The position numbers and the translations under genes were made by a program. A stretch of 64,000 nucleotides of DNA from Heliopora coerulea (lineage: Eukaryota > Cnidaria > Anthozoa > Scleralcyonacea > Helioporidae), in the NCBI GenBank assembly GCA_030142905.1, contig JASJOG010000082.1, positions 1,332,001 to 1,396,000 of the forward strand, given 5' to 3'. This document shows positions 24,801-31,127 of the stretch, in pieces; position 1 is the stretch's first letter; each line of letters begins with the position of its first letter. A model generated the notes under the pieces. It worked only from the letters and a program-made list of their open reading frames with translations, had not been told where the DNA came from and did not search any database.

Positions 24801-25629
24801 CAGTCATATGTTTCTAAAGCTCTCCACAACAAATATCCAGAAAATATAAATGAAATGTTTAAAATTTCAATGAAAGTAAAACGCGATTTAAGGAACAATA
24901 ACCTAGCGATGATGCTATCGAAACCTAAAACCAATGCAATGAAGACAAGTTTTACTTATTCCGCTGCAAAAATCTTGAATAATCAAACTATTGATGTAAG
25001 GAGGAAAGTTATAAACGAGTTAAATTTTTAGATTTTTAGGCTTAGCATAGTAGTAATTTGTAAATGTAAATATAGTTGCATTTTATATGTAAACAGATTT
25101 TAATATGTAAATAAGTATATATTACACTTTCATTGTCATTACCTTTTCTTTATTCTCCCTTATTTTCCTTTCTCTTTTGTGTACACACGGCCCTATGAAA
25201 AACAACCCGTTTTATGTTGATTAATTTGATTATAGTGAGTAGGTTTGGTTATGGTTGATTAGACTACCATGTTAGAATATGATTAAATAAATTAAATTTA
25301 CATAAATAAAAAAAGTCGTCTAGGAATGACGTTGAGAGACAGGTCTCGCAAATCGTTGCATCGTAACGCAAGCTTAAATTTTTATTCTAGCATCCCTCAC
25401 AGGAAACCATTTCTTTTCACAGGTGTGGAATCTCTCAGCCCATGAAGAGCTTTTATCATTTCCTGGCGAACATGGCAAAAGCAATTATCAGTTCATAAAA
25501 CTGGGCACTCAAGGTGTACCAAGAATATGTATAAAACCTGGAGGACAGATGTTCTCGTGTGGTGGCGACGGAACTTTAAAATGGCATCAGTTACCAATGA
25601 AAAACTTAATTGTTAATTCACCATTTTAA
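648..25629 (+). CDS. DMXL: DmX-like protein / rabconnectin-3 alpha, C-terminal half (20 exons; 5' end outside window)
   Basis: DMXL (Rav1 in yeast) is a WD40 and alpha-solenoid scaffold that promotes V-ATPase V1-Vo assembly on endosomes and synaptic vesicles. I joined 20 exons by GT..AG sites and phase: 648-958, 2125-2552, 3992-4850, 6143-6319, 9051-9398, 10991-11532, 12337-12583, 13342-13549, 14178-14298, 15176-15259, 15393-15523, 16924-17035, 18289-18349, 19065-19195, 19833-19907, 20443-20534, 21300-21352, 21570-21659, 23073-23200 and 25423-25629. They sum to 4,405 nt, about 1,467 residues. Every junction keeps frame, and the order of blocks follows vertebrate DMXL1/2 as I remember them: FFGHNF, FLRSISYW, WLRKNQGLL, FGGG, FIPPQLS, NTPFR, VCLWDTL, ISGGRKG-like and FSCGGDGTLK. 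Vertebrate DMXL proteins are about 3,000 aa, so roughly half is present. DMXL1 and DMXL2 cannot be told apart here. The first acceptor (647/648) is the least certain. Confidence 0.93.
2125..2552 (+). CDS. DMXL: DMXL exon, Rav1-like domain continued
   Basis: The acceptor CCTTCTTTAG at 2124 continues the phase-1 codon as Gly, then DPFLRSISYWLVKKCHKALH. Later it reads FNFYVYLRTHPLLRR and LTPFERRLYFMTAHNHYNAG, blocks conserved in DmX-like proteins. The donor is ATG|GTGAGT, phase 0. Confidence 0.92.
3169..3242 (-). repeat. tRNA-like SINE fragment
   Basis: On the minus strand there is an A-box-like TAGCTCAACAGG, then a B-box GTTCAAATCC, at tRNA-like spacing. A full cloverleaf does not form, so I call it a SINE head or tRNA pseudogene in the DMXL intron. 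Confidence 0.65.
3992..4850 (+). CDS. DMXL: DMXL exon with six-copy DWSxP repeat array
   Basis: The longest exon (859 nt). It opens in phase 0 with KYDGASSTDEIDQSS, then six tandem 22-residue units (4082 to about 4443) with the core DWSQPVSSKLGG. An acidic, Ser-rich linker follows, then a folded helical segment starting RLKFRACLKLVVEEM that matches the region before WLxKNQ in DMXL. The donor is GCAG|GTAAAG, phase 1. The repeat array looks intrinsically disordered. Confidence 0.92.
4082..4443 (+). repeat. In-frame 66-bp coding tandem repeat (22 aa x 6)
   Basis: The DW(S/G) or EW core codons start at 4082, 4148, 4214, 4280, 4346 and 4409. Spacings are 66, 66, 66, 66 and 63 nt. Units read like DWSQPVSSKLGGPGPNNSSS, with variable acidic/Ser linkers. 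The repeat is confined to the DMXL exon. Confidence 0.95.
5702..6014. mobile_element. Inverted-repeat MITE in DMXL intron
   Basis: The left arm from about 5702 (GGAATAAAAATCAGCGATAT, continuing past CCTGACATCATTTTCA) is mirrored by a right arm ending about 6014. Arms are about 90 bp and diverged, with an AT-rich centre. There is no coding capacity. It lies about 130 bp before the next DMXL exon. Confidence 0.8.
6143..6319 (+). CDS. DMXL: DMXL exon, WLRKNQGLL block
   Basis: The acceptor CTTGTTTCTAG at 6142 completes an Ala codon. The exon encodes ASEEVFTDLAGD, then HIEWLRKNQGLLNILLNYCT and LHGASGGDVA, a strongly conserved DMXL block. The donor is GCAA|GTAAGT, phase 1. The frame open upstream of 6143 is intronic. 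Confidence 0.92.
6355..7279. mobile_element. Tigger/pogo-like (Tc1/mariner superfamily) non-autonomous element with TA duplication
   Basis: The 5' end CAGTCAACTCTCGCCTTGCG and 3' end ATAACGAGAGTTGACTG are inverted, flanked by TA at 6353-6354 and 7280-7281. Subterminal CTCGCTATTACGGACT motifs repeat several times on both sides. A 94-codon minus-strand frame (7017-6733) may be a transposase-associated remnant. The whole unit is 925 bp and sits in a DMXL intron 35 bp after an exon. Confidence 0.88.
7908..8644. mobile_element. Foldback element with long inverted arms
   Basis: The termini CCATTGAACTC and GAGTTCAATGG are inverse. The left arm (to about 8160) and right arm (from about 8285) pair over hundreds of bases, including the AACAGGTTGCGTGTTTTGT block and its complement. 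A terminal-like segment (TTGAACTCTAAAAAGACC) recurs internally near 8198, so the element looks nested or internally duplicated. No coding capacity. Confidence 0.85.
9051..9398 (+). CDS. DMXL: DMXL exon
   Basis: The acceptor TTTCTCCTAG at 9050 joins to the previous phase-1 exon as Thr-Met-Lys-Leu-Glu. The exon encodes LELLILIHELEQ, then SIPPLILATMAS and MSATLSACVFQSLV, matching the helical stretch after the WLRKNQ block in DmX proteins. The donor is TTCCA|GTAAGT, phase 1. Confidence 0.92.
9740..10450. repeat. Probable repeat-derived intron segment
   Basis: The sequence around 10,240-10,360 (GGTCCTTACTGGAAAGTATA, then CACAGACCTCACTC) resembles 21,750-21,800 (GGTCCTTACTAAAAACC, then ACAGACCTCACGCTC). 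This suggests a dispersed repeat. No gene is seen here. Confidence 0.45.
10991..11532 (+). CDS. DMXL: DMXL exon, FGGG and FIPPQLS blocks
   Basis: The acceptor TTACTAACCAG at 10990 has a branch-point-like CTAAC beside it. The protein reads HSTTLQGGPSP, WPGVRLLRSLL, LKVLLCEICVSIYLSLLS, MWGETFGGG and EEFIPPQLSLMEYFLRK, in the DMXL order. The donor is AAG|GTGGGT, phase 0. Confidence 0.92.
11806..11880 (-). repeat. tRNA-like SINE fragment
   Basis: Minus strand: GGTAGAGCACCG (A box) and GGGTTCGATTCCCAGCCGG (B box and T arm), with an anticodon-arm-like stretch between them. The acceptor stem is not convincing. It lies in a DMXL intron. Confidence 0.65.
12337..12583 (+). CDS. DMXL: DMXL exon, acidic linker
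   Basis: After TTTTTCCTTACAG the frame reads PKVDHRMALIYDSE, then a run of Ser/Glu/Asp (SITSESEESDDAFENDE), then a helical LMNYAVSTLVCRNLTMFLAD. Vertebrate DMXL has the same IYDSDE-type acidic linker. The donor is CAG|GTAAAT, phase 1. Confidence 0.88.
12760..13240 (+). repeat. Long polypyrimidine tract (CTT/TCC-rich)
   Basis: An almost pure C/T run of about 480 bp, mostly TTC and CTC, in a DMXL intron. The overlapping open frames on both strands (Leu/Phe/Ser-rich) are composition artefacts. Confidence 0.93.
13342..13549 (+). CDS. DMXL: DMXL exon, DLPTVSPLL..NTPFR
   Basis: The acceptor CGTTGTTTCAG completes Asp. The exon encodes DLPTVSPLLHSATKMLQHWK, YIDPFTIIEDDYPRGGPTL and ALRDAGNTPFR, the conserved segment before the propeller. 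The donor is TTCAG|GTAACA, phase 2. Confidence 0.93.
13768..13840 (-). repeat. tRNA-like SINE fragment
   Basis: Minus strand: GGTAGCACAGTGGTAGTGC resembles an A box and D arm; AGGGTTCGATCCATCT resembles a B box. The spacing is tRNA-like. It lies in a DMXL intron. Confidence 0.6.
14178..14298 (+). CDS. DMXL: DMXL exon
   Basis: It follows CACTATAG and encodes STSTSANPAKRLWYTLVHKE and ELQEIFLEFVFGRGDQPIVK; the xVKRLWxxLVxxE motif is conserved in DMXL. It starts by completing the Arg of NTPFR. The donor is AAG|GTACGC, phase 0. Confidence 0.92.
14600..15060 (+). repeat. Polypyrimidine tract (CCCTTT and CTCTCC units)
   Basis: About 460 bp dominated by C and T on the + strand, with CCTTTCCCTTTCC runs and a (CT)n-rich end near 14,960-15,050. 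It lies just before a DMXL exon. Confidence 0.92.
15176..15259 (+). CDS. DMXL: DMXL small exon
   Basis: 84 nt, phase 0 to 0, encoding VDQTNNVDGRAKILYKDSEA then INAFCISK. It matches the GxAxxxHKxSDxIxAFxxxK block of vertebrate DMXL. Splice sites are TTAAAG and AAG|GTGCGC. Confidence 0.9.
15393..15523 (+). CDS. DMXL: DMXL exon, start of propeller region
   Basis: It encodes TNAMHVVVATIRDVQEIDIS and SLLGSS, like the xxxVLAStHDVQELDVSxLL strand of DMXL. Acceptor TATATTTTAG; donor GG|GTACGG, phase 2. Confidence 0.92.
15851..15988. mobile_element. Short hairpin MITE
   Basis: Inverted arms include CTAGACCGGGT with its complement ACCCGGTCTAG, and GGAATTCGTT with its complement AACGAATTCC, around a 25-bp loop. 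The outer ends ATTCAAAGGCC and GGCCTTTAAAT also pair. About 138 bp, non-coding. Confidence 0.85.
16140..16620 (+). repeat. Polypyrimidine tract
   Basis: A third C/T-rich stretch of about 480 bp in DMXL introns, made of CCTTTCCC, TCCATT and TTTCTC units. The open frames through it are composition artefacts. Confidence 0.9.
16924..17035 (+). CDS. DMXL: DMXL exon (poorly conserved linker)
   Basis: After CTCTCTTCCAG the frame reads GSDQDEFITVFNGTGSETGQ then a Ser/Gly-rich stretch ending SGTGSSV. This corresponds to the variable loop before the TGASVLMKR motif. The donor is GTC|GTAAGT, phase 0; both ends fit the neighbours in phase. Confidence 0.83.
18289..18349 (+). CDS. DMXL: DMXL small exon, MKRNVSGVKRM
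   Basis: 61 nt encoding IMKRNVSGVKRMEEHPNLPY, equal to the MKRNLHNVKRMTSHP block in vertebrates. Acceptor CCTTTGTAG; donor ACT|GTGAGT, phase 1. Confidence 0.92.
18600..18666 (-). repeat. tRNA-like SINE fragment
   Basis: Minus strand: TGGTAGTTCAATTGGTAGAG (A box) and GCGAGTTCGGACCCG (B box). A CCA sits in the anticodon region, but stems mismatch, so a functional tRNA is unlikely. Confidence 0.62.
19065..19195 (+). CDS. DMXL: DMXL exon, WD40 blade
   Basis: It encodes YLTGGHDGSLRMWEFGHEP, a canonical WD40 blade ending in MW, then GGKYQRVTKVHFSQHGSK. Splice sites are TTTGTAG and AAG|GTTAGG. The phase joins Tyr across the intron. Confidence 0.95.
19833..19907 (+). CDS. DMXL: DMXL exon, WD40 strand
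   Basis: 75 nt, phase 0 to 0, encoding FGVMDFGGQLALYQSVNASK then TKAFT. It matches the GVADGEGFLSIWQV-type blade. Acceptor TTGGTTTAG; donor ACG|GTATGT. Confidence 0.92.
19970..20345 (+). repeat. Polypurine tract (GGAAA/GGAAGG)
   Basis: About 375 bp of nearly pure A/G on the + strand, the mirror of the C/T tracts elsewhere in this gene. Both-strand open frames here are artefacts. Confidence 0.93.
20443..20534 (+). CDS. DMXL: DMXL exon, WD40 blade
   Basis: It encodes TLKCHNKQGNDFAFLGSTSL then LATAGLSSDG, like the CHNKTANDFVFVSSSSLIATAG block of vertebrate DMXL. Acceptor TCTTTTCCAG; donor GCAA|GTAAGG, phase 2. Confidence 0.94.
21300..21352 (+). CDS. DMXL: DMXL micro-exon, VCLWDTL
   Basis: 53 nt encoding NSVCLWDTLLPPPGSLIHG. 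The VCLWDTL WD motif is near-identical to vertebrate DMXL. Acceptor TTGAATAG, donor CACG|GTAAAT. It is too short to stand out as an open frame and was found by motif and phase. Confidence 0.92.
21570..21659 (+). CDS. DMXL: DMXL exon, LLLSGGRKG
   Basis: It encodes AFACHDNGAASVVYVNGKRL then LLSGGRKGNI, matching the FTCHDxGAxVLxYAPKxQLLISGGRKG blade. Donor ATCT|GTATCC, phase 1, joins to CIYD in the next exon. Confidence 0.92.
23073..23200 (+). CDS. DMXL: DMXL exon, WD40 blade
   Basis: It encodes CIYDLRQRQLIQTFTAHDSD, then VKSIAVDESEEFFVTGSLDG and DIK, near-identical in pattern to the vertebrate blade. The acceptor AACCGACCTAAAG has a weak pyrimidine tract; donor AAG|GTATCA. Confidence 0.94.
23841..23874. 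repeat. 34-bp near-perfect hairpin
   Basis: AAACCTGTCTCGCAA and TTGCGAGGCAGGTTT pair with one mismatch around a GTAA loop. A partial copy (CAGGTCTCGCAA) occurs near 25,341. Probably the tip of an inverted-repeat element. Confidence 0.8.
24100..25320 (+). mobile_element. LINE relic (3' end of reverse-transcriptase ORF)
   Basis: A degenerate frame at 24,170-24,409 reads LNSELVNVHKWLLAHKLTRN then KTEYKIIGSRQR, a common motif downstream of the RT catalytic box in jockey/CR1-type LINEs. Beyond a stop and frame changes, SYFDYCSLVRGNCNQALKEK, then SKDILSKLG, KALHNKYPENI and a stop near 25,030 continue the C-terminal end. It lies in the last DMXL intron and is defective. The exact borders are not resolved. 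Confidence 0.82.
24620..24697. repeat. Small insertion with direct repeats inside the LINE relic
   Basis: The block AAAACAGAACA occurs at about 24,616 and again at about 24,691, bracketing about 75 bp of AT-rich DNA that interrupts the relic's reading frame. It could be a small transposition with duplication, or replication slippage. Confidence 0.55.
25423..25629 (+). CDS. DMXL: DMXL terminal exon
   Basis: After TTCTTTTCACAG it encodes VWNLSAHEELLSFPGEHGKS, VPRICIKPGGQMFSCGGDGT and LKWHQLPMKN, then a TAA stop at 25,627-25,629. It matches the final WD40 blade (IFSCGADGTLKxRxLP) and ends at the same place as the vertebrate proteins. Confidence 0.95.
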   Translation: MWNLSAHEELLSFPGEHGKSNYQFIKLGTQGVPRICIKPGGQMFSCGGDGTLKWHQLPMKNLIVNSPF

Positions 25630-27840
25630 TGCTCCTGGATGGAAAAATGACACGTATTGTTACTTCCAGTCTCAGTCGTTCTGTGAAAGCACCTCAGATC
25701 AGGAGGCAGCATCAGTTGTTTCCGAGAAGAGTCGCCAGCTCGCTTACGGATGTTCGATCGTGGGACCTTTGGAGTGCCGTATATCTCAGGATGTGAACAG
25801 GGAGGGTCTGTTTCAAACTAGGAAATTGTAAACCAGGGAATTATACTAGGTGAACGAAGAGTTTATCCGCGGGTAGGTCAAATTACCCACGTCAAATTGC
25901 CAATTTGTGAGAAATATTTAGAGTTATAATGAAATTGGGAAAAATAATTTCATTTTATACCTCAAAAAAAAAGATAATTTCATAAATTATCCTACACTGC
26001 TATGCCAACTCGAAAATCGTTTGTTGATTAAGCGGGATTTGACCTTCTTGTAGTTGTTTAAAGTCGAATAGAAAATACCTATACTAAAAAGTAAGTTACT
26101 TCGTGCCCCGTTCAAGGCTGATAGCAAACGATACGTTGTTGCCTGGGAGATTACAACTTCTAACCCAGACCTGTACCCGCGCCGCCACAGGCCGCGTACA
26201 AATGTACAATGAGCGGCCTAGGGAATGAGACCAAATGTCAAAATCAAGTTCGTTGGGAAGCTATCTTCATTTTATTATGTATTTATGTAAATGCTGAGTG
26301 ATTCAGATATCAACGTTGTCGGAAATTGACGAGTCTATGCCCCCCTGCCACCTGAAAAAATTGGTTTGTGCCCCTAGGTGGGTTTATGGCTGAGAAGTTT
26401 TATATCCTGAGAAATACGGTACTTCTAATTTTCCAGCGATTTGTTTGAAATGAAAATTGGTCGCAGAGATCATAGTACCCAGGACAGTCTGTTTCACATT
26501 TGTGGAAATAATTAATTGACCAATGATGAAATGACGAGAAATTCGAAATGAAACATTTGTTACAATCGTAGTTGCTGTACTCATTAGTCGTACAACTAAC
26601 CAATAATGCGTCATTCTGATGTGTTTTTGGTGAATTTGGAATCGCTTCGCCCAGATAGACCCCTTCATTTTAAAATGTATCATAATGTGTATCATGTTAT
26701 TAATTCGGGAGAAACTATCGGTGAATTTCCACAGATGGTGGGTGGTGGCAGGTTTAAGCTCGCAAGCAAGCGTCATACTAACAGTGCAATTTGGCTTCGG
26801 CGGAGGCTTTCGAAATATGCTGGTACAAACTCAAATGCTCAAAGTGCGCTAATATTCCCCTGCATTTAGCGTCTACGACTGTCTTTCCTCTAAGACTCCT
26901 CGGATCGCTCTGGTAATTTAGCCCATGATGTTTGTCGGTATTTACGAATGTCTCCGGTCCACGGAATTATTTCACTTACAGTGTTACGACGTCGCTTTCA
27001 TTAGTCGGTGGTATCTTGATTATATATCTCAATGCTTAAGGTTAGTTGGTTATTTCGTTGGTCTTTCGCAGTTTCCCTTATCGATTAAGCCCAGGCCCCC
27101 TATACCAAGTGTTAATTGACGTAGAAAAGGTTTAAGGGTAGTTCTCTGCCAATAAATGTGAACATCGTATTGACGCTTCGCGCGAAAGCTCTTGAAGATG
27201 AAGATGAAAGTGGGGAGCTAATCATCCTTAGTAGCAGCCGCTGGGCTGAATTACGAAGGACGCAGATCAACGTGGTCAAGTCGAAGGCATATTAAAGGCG
27301 CCACTGGCAGCCACCATTCGACCTATACTTGTCCACGGAGCACAGCTATGATGTAAGGGTTGATTGCCCTTCATCAGAGTCAAATGCGAGGTGAACTCAA
27401 AATCGAAATCAGTGTTGTCAATTTTGCCTTGCATTTGACTGTGGTGAAGGGGTTTTGCTCGATATTGGCTTAAATTTTGTCTTTCGACGTCGTTTTCATC
27501 TTTTATTTTTTGAAATGTTTCACTTGAAATTGACATTAAGCGGACATGATTTTACACTGCCAACCATTAGTACCAGCAGCCATCTGCTCTCTTGAATTCA
27601 TATGGTTGCACAGACACAGGATGCGCGATTCCATTATTTGACAAGTCCTAACAGCGTTAAACTCTATTCGTTGATTAAAGAAAGATGTAGTGACAAAATG
27701 ATTGCGTGAAGTTCTTTACCCAATACTTTGTCTTTTGTTCGAACTTTAAATTTTCCCGATTTTAGTTTCAGAGTAGGGTCTTTGCTGATAAAGAACTTTG
27801 CAAAACAAAATCACTTTGAACAACTGGAGGGTTTGGTTAG
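25630..27840. other. Intergenic, no recognised gene
   Basis: Downstream of the DMXL stop. Scattered short open frames show no family resemblance. A cysteine-rich minus-strand frame at 26,400-26,603 is noted separately. The rest appears to be 3' UTR and old repeats. Confidence 0.6.
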
Positions 27841-27842
27841 CT

Positions 27843-28570
27843 CATTGAACTCTAAGCACAGTCCAGTGAATTTGATTTCATATCTGGAATGCTAACTGGC
27901 CAATGAAATGTGAAGCTAAGATGGCCCCCCATGGAGGGCAATTTTGTACGTCAGTTTCAGCCCTCTTTCGCGGGCTTGTACGTCAGTTTTAGTTTCCCAC
28001 GCGACTTTTTACATTTTCTGAAGATTTCATAATTTAAAAGTACACACAAAACGTCTTCAAAAAATAGAAATGAGTTTAAGAATTTTTTATATATTTCGAC
28101 AAAGTCAAACCGAGTTACAGATTATATATTTTGACGAAAATAAATAACCAAACTGACTAGAAACCACATAAAACGGTCTCGAAAAATTACTTGAGAAAAC
28201 TACTTAATGGACGTTCTTCTTTTACCGTCAGTTTACCATCTTTAGACAATTTAGGACAGTTCTTAGGCCACACGACAATAATGAATCCTTTCAAACACTC
28301 GAATACGTAAATCTGGTCCATTAATATTTCTTCTGTGCACTTTTTCCATGGTTGTGGATGTTTTCGAAGCCGAACTAAGCAACTGAAGATTAAAGTCGTC
28401 TAAAAGACTGGAACTGACGTACAAGACCGCGAAGAGGACTAAAACTGACGTACAAAATTTCCGTCCATGGGCGACCATCTTGGCTTCACTTTTTGCCCGA
28501 GCAAATGACTGGGAGTTAGCATTCCAGATAAAGAAATCGAGTTCACTGGCACAACCATATAGTTTTGACC
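27843..28570. mobile_element. Inverted-arm repeat element (family A)
   Basis: The left arm (27,843 to about 28,030) includes ATCTGGAATGCTAACT and TTGTACGTCAGTTT twice. The right arm (about 28,230-28,570) carries the same blocks inverted. A related single arm recurs directly at 63,405-63,740, so this is a dispersed family. Confidence 0.8.
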
Positions 28571-28697
28571 GCCATATATTGAATTGGTTAGGAGCTCGTC
28601 CTCAATTCCAACACTTCGCGCTTCAAACGCGTGACCCAGTATGGTCGCCAAAAATGCTTTTGAGAACTCTGCGATGTATACTTAATCCATTTACCTC

Positions 28698-28703
28698 TTT
28701 ATT
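28698..28703 (-). terminator. Polyadenylation signal AATAAA for GLMN
   Basis: AATAAA on the minus strand about 100 bp past the GLMN stop codon, a typical position for a short 3' UTR. Confidence 0.5.
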
Positions 28704-28801
28704 CTCGTTTAAAGTTTTGACATTAAACCAAAGAAAACCAACAATACAAGTTCTGAGGATAAACGGATTTGCTTGCTTTAGATACACTGGGTCGTCGTCT
28801 G

Positions 28802-30670
28802 TCACTTCAAGTTTACATTTTCCTTCCTCTTGGCTTCACCGATTTCTCCTAATCTTACTAAGACCGACTCGATCATGTCTACGGTAAGACTGGCGGATTC
28901 TAATGAGTCTAACTGATCTTGCAACGAAGCTTCATCAAGTTTACATCCATCCGGGGTAACAATACTGATAATTCCTTCCTCGGATTCACTTGCCTTTCGG
29001 GGAAGCTTTCCACCAATCTCATCGTGTTTTTCTTTTATTAATCTCTTCAGTCTTGCTTTACTAAGAGTAGCAGCGTCCATCAGAGGTCTCAGGTAAGTTC
29101 TTTGCAATTCGGAGAGCATTGTGTGGATCCCTGTTTTATCCTCGTTGTCCCTGAGTAACAAGAACCTGCACAAGTTAAGACTAGACAGTATTCGGCTTCT
29201 TTCTTCCACGATACCGTGCTCTGATTGTAATACCCTGGTAGGAATACGAAATATTTCTTCGAAAAAAGACCTCACGCAGCTGCCAACGAACCATTCATCT
29301 TTACCGCAGTTGTGCAAGGACTCTGCAATTTTTTCTTTCAAGATAAGAATAAGAAGCTCGGCAACTCCTGAATGGGTACAACTTTGGTACAACAATCTCA
29401 GAAGTTTGTACGTTGCTCTATTTTCAAACCTGTCCATGATCATACGGAGTGCTTGCACGGATTCTTGTCGTATATCGGCCTCTTCACAGTGAGTCATCAA
29501 CTTTGTCAAGATACCAGCCATTTTAAAGATTTCACCATCATCTAGAAGATTGTGGTCCAACGTTCCTGGTTCTGTCATACCTAGTATGGTTAGTAACAAT
29601 CTAACTCCTTTCGAAATCACCTTAGTTTGGCCATGACTCACCATTTGATTGATGTAGTATAAGGTGGTTCCCAAAAAATATTTCCCTGTCATGACTACGG
29701 GAACAAAACGGGTCCCTATATTCTCCACAAACACCAAAAAGGCGAGACATCCAATGCCAACATCGGATAGAATCCTTTCTTCATCACAACTTTCCTCGTC
29801 AGTTGATTTACAGTCCCTTGCATTCTGTTTTCTTTGGAAAACACCATACTCAAACAAGTTCTTAAAACTATTACATTCAATGCAACCAAGAAATTCTACT
29901 ATAGTATCTGCAAATTTTCGAAATCTACTAAATTTGTCACAATTTTGGTCGCATCCAGGTTCTAACTCCAGAGAGATTTCCGATGAATCAAATAAAACGA
30001 CAGGATATTCTAAGAGATTAATAAAAAACAATTCAAACTCCTCTTTTAGATCATTTATATCTTCTGACCCTCCACTTCCTGGCTCTTGACCGTTAGAAGG
30101 CCATTTTCCTATTTTCTCAACATGTGGTCTGAGAAATTCCAATGTACTTTCCAAGATTTCAGGGAGGTGATCAAATCCGTTTTCCCTATTTCTTAGACAC
30201 TTTGTTAAGCACGAAAGAATGCTTGAGAATATTTTGGCCACTTTTCCAACCAGACGCAGGCATGTTTCCTGTAACAGGCTCAGGAGAGTCACCAGCTGTT
30301 GCCATGTTAAGGAATAAGACAGAAGGTCTCCTACACTTAGACAGATTTCCCTCGGATTGCATGAACTACATATAAATGCCAAAATATTTCTACAATCAGA
30401 CTCAACGTTTTCGTTTGGTGTAAAACGGAATACTATCTTAACCAGGTCCCATCCAACAAAATCGAGCAATTGTCGGTATTCAGGATCCTGCAGAAATTCT
30501 AACAGAACACGAGAGTGTCCACATTCCAGACTCTCTTCAGCGGCCACCAGGAATATATCTCCATCATTTGAGTTCAAGAAAAAATGCTCAGCTGCTTGTT
30601 CAAGAGCGTTCCTTTGCTGGAAATGAGTAATTTCTGTTTTCTTTATACTGTTAACTGTTGGTTCTTCCAT
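28802..30670 (-). CDS. GLMN: Glomulin (intronless)
   Basis: Glomulin (FAP68) is a HEAT-like helical protein that binds the RING domain of RBX1 and restrains cullin-RING ubiquitin ligases; human loss causes glomuvenous malformations. This 622-aa frame (human 594) carries the family blocks in order: DFVGWDLVKIVFRF near residue 70, CNPREICLSVGDLL, VISKGVRLLLTILG mid-protein, GKDEWFVGSCVRSFFEE, LSSLNLCRFLLLRDNEDKTG, ELQRTYLRPLMDAATLSKAR and a C-terminal DMIESVLVRLGEI. The ATG has G at -3 and +4. No intron interrupts it, so the gene is a single coding exon. The C-terminal RBX1-binding part appears complete. It is divergently paired with the LRR gene. Confidence 0.93.
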   Translation of the reverse strand: MEEPTVNSIKKTEITHFQQRNALEQAAEHFFLNSNDGDIFLVAAEESLECGHSRVLLEFLQDPEYRQLLDFVGWDLVKIVFRFTPNENVESDCRNILAFICSSCNPREICLSVGDLLSYSLTWQQLVTLLSLLQETCLRLVGKVAKIFSSILSCLTKCLRNRENGFDHLPEILESTLEFLRPHVEKIGKWPSNGQEPGSGGSEDINDLKEEFELFFINLLEYPVVLFDSSEISLELEPGCDQNCDKFSRFRKFADTIVEFLGCIECNSFKNLFEYGVFQRKQNARDCKSTDEESCDEERILSDVGIGCLAFLVFVENIGTRFVPVVMTGKYFLGTTLYYINQMVSHGQTKVISKGVRLLLTILGMTEPGTLDHNLLDDGEIFKMAGILTKLMTHCEEADIRQESVQALRMIMDRFENRATYKLLRLLYQSCTHSGVAELLILILKEKIAESLHNCGKDEWFVGSCVRSFFEEIFRIPTRVLQSEHGIVEERSRILSSLNLCRFLLLRDNEDKTGIHTMLSELQRTYLRPLMDAATLSKARLKRLIKEKHDEIGGKLPRKASESEEGIISIVTPDGCKLDEASLQDQLDSLESASLTVDMIESVLVRLGEIGEAKRKENVNLK

Positions 30671-31127
30671 ATCAACTCAAAATCCAGCCGCCATATTGGA
30701 ATAAACAGAAAGGACCTGGGCATGAGTTCAGTATTATTTAGATTATTAAAATTTATTAAAATTCCAAATCAACATAACTTTGATCATTTCCTTCATTTCA
30801 CGAATGTTTTCCTCCATTTGTTTGGGCTCTTATACCCATGTGTGCTCGTTAATCATTATAAACTTTCGTTACCAACTGCTGAAATGGTAATCAACTGATA
30901 TATATCGCTTTTAGCTTGCTAATTCACCATGGCCGTGAAACTAAGTCGGGTTTCAATTGCTTCTCTCGGGTTTCTATCGGAAGCGGGATGTTCCGAAGAG
31001 AGCTCGCTCTAGCGGATGACAAGTAAGAGCATCTTGATGAAGAAAAGAAATTGAGTAGAAAGTGTACTATTATTATTCTCATTATTTGCTTTGTTTGAGG
31101 AGTTGGGATGTGGAGGAACGTTTAGAA
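30671..31127. promoter_or_regulatory. Probable bidirectional promoter between GLMN and the LRR gene
   Basis: Only 457 bp separate the two start codons, which point away from each other. No clear TATA box is placed for either. The stretch contains CCGCCATATTGG close to the GLMN start, which resembles a YY1-type core (CCGCCAT). Shared promoter use is inferred from geometry. Confidence 0.5.

Noticed and set aside
29121..30626. Plus-strand frames of 77-141 codons
   Set aside because: Antisense shadows of the GLMN coding sequence.
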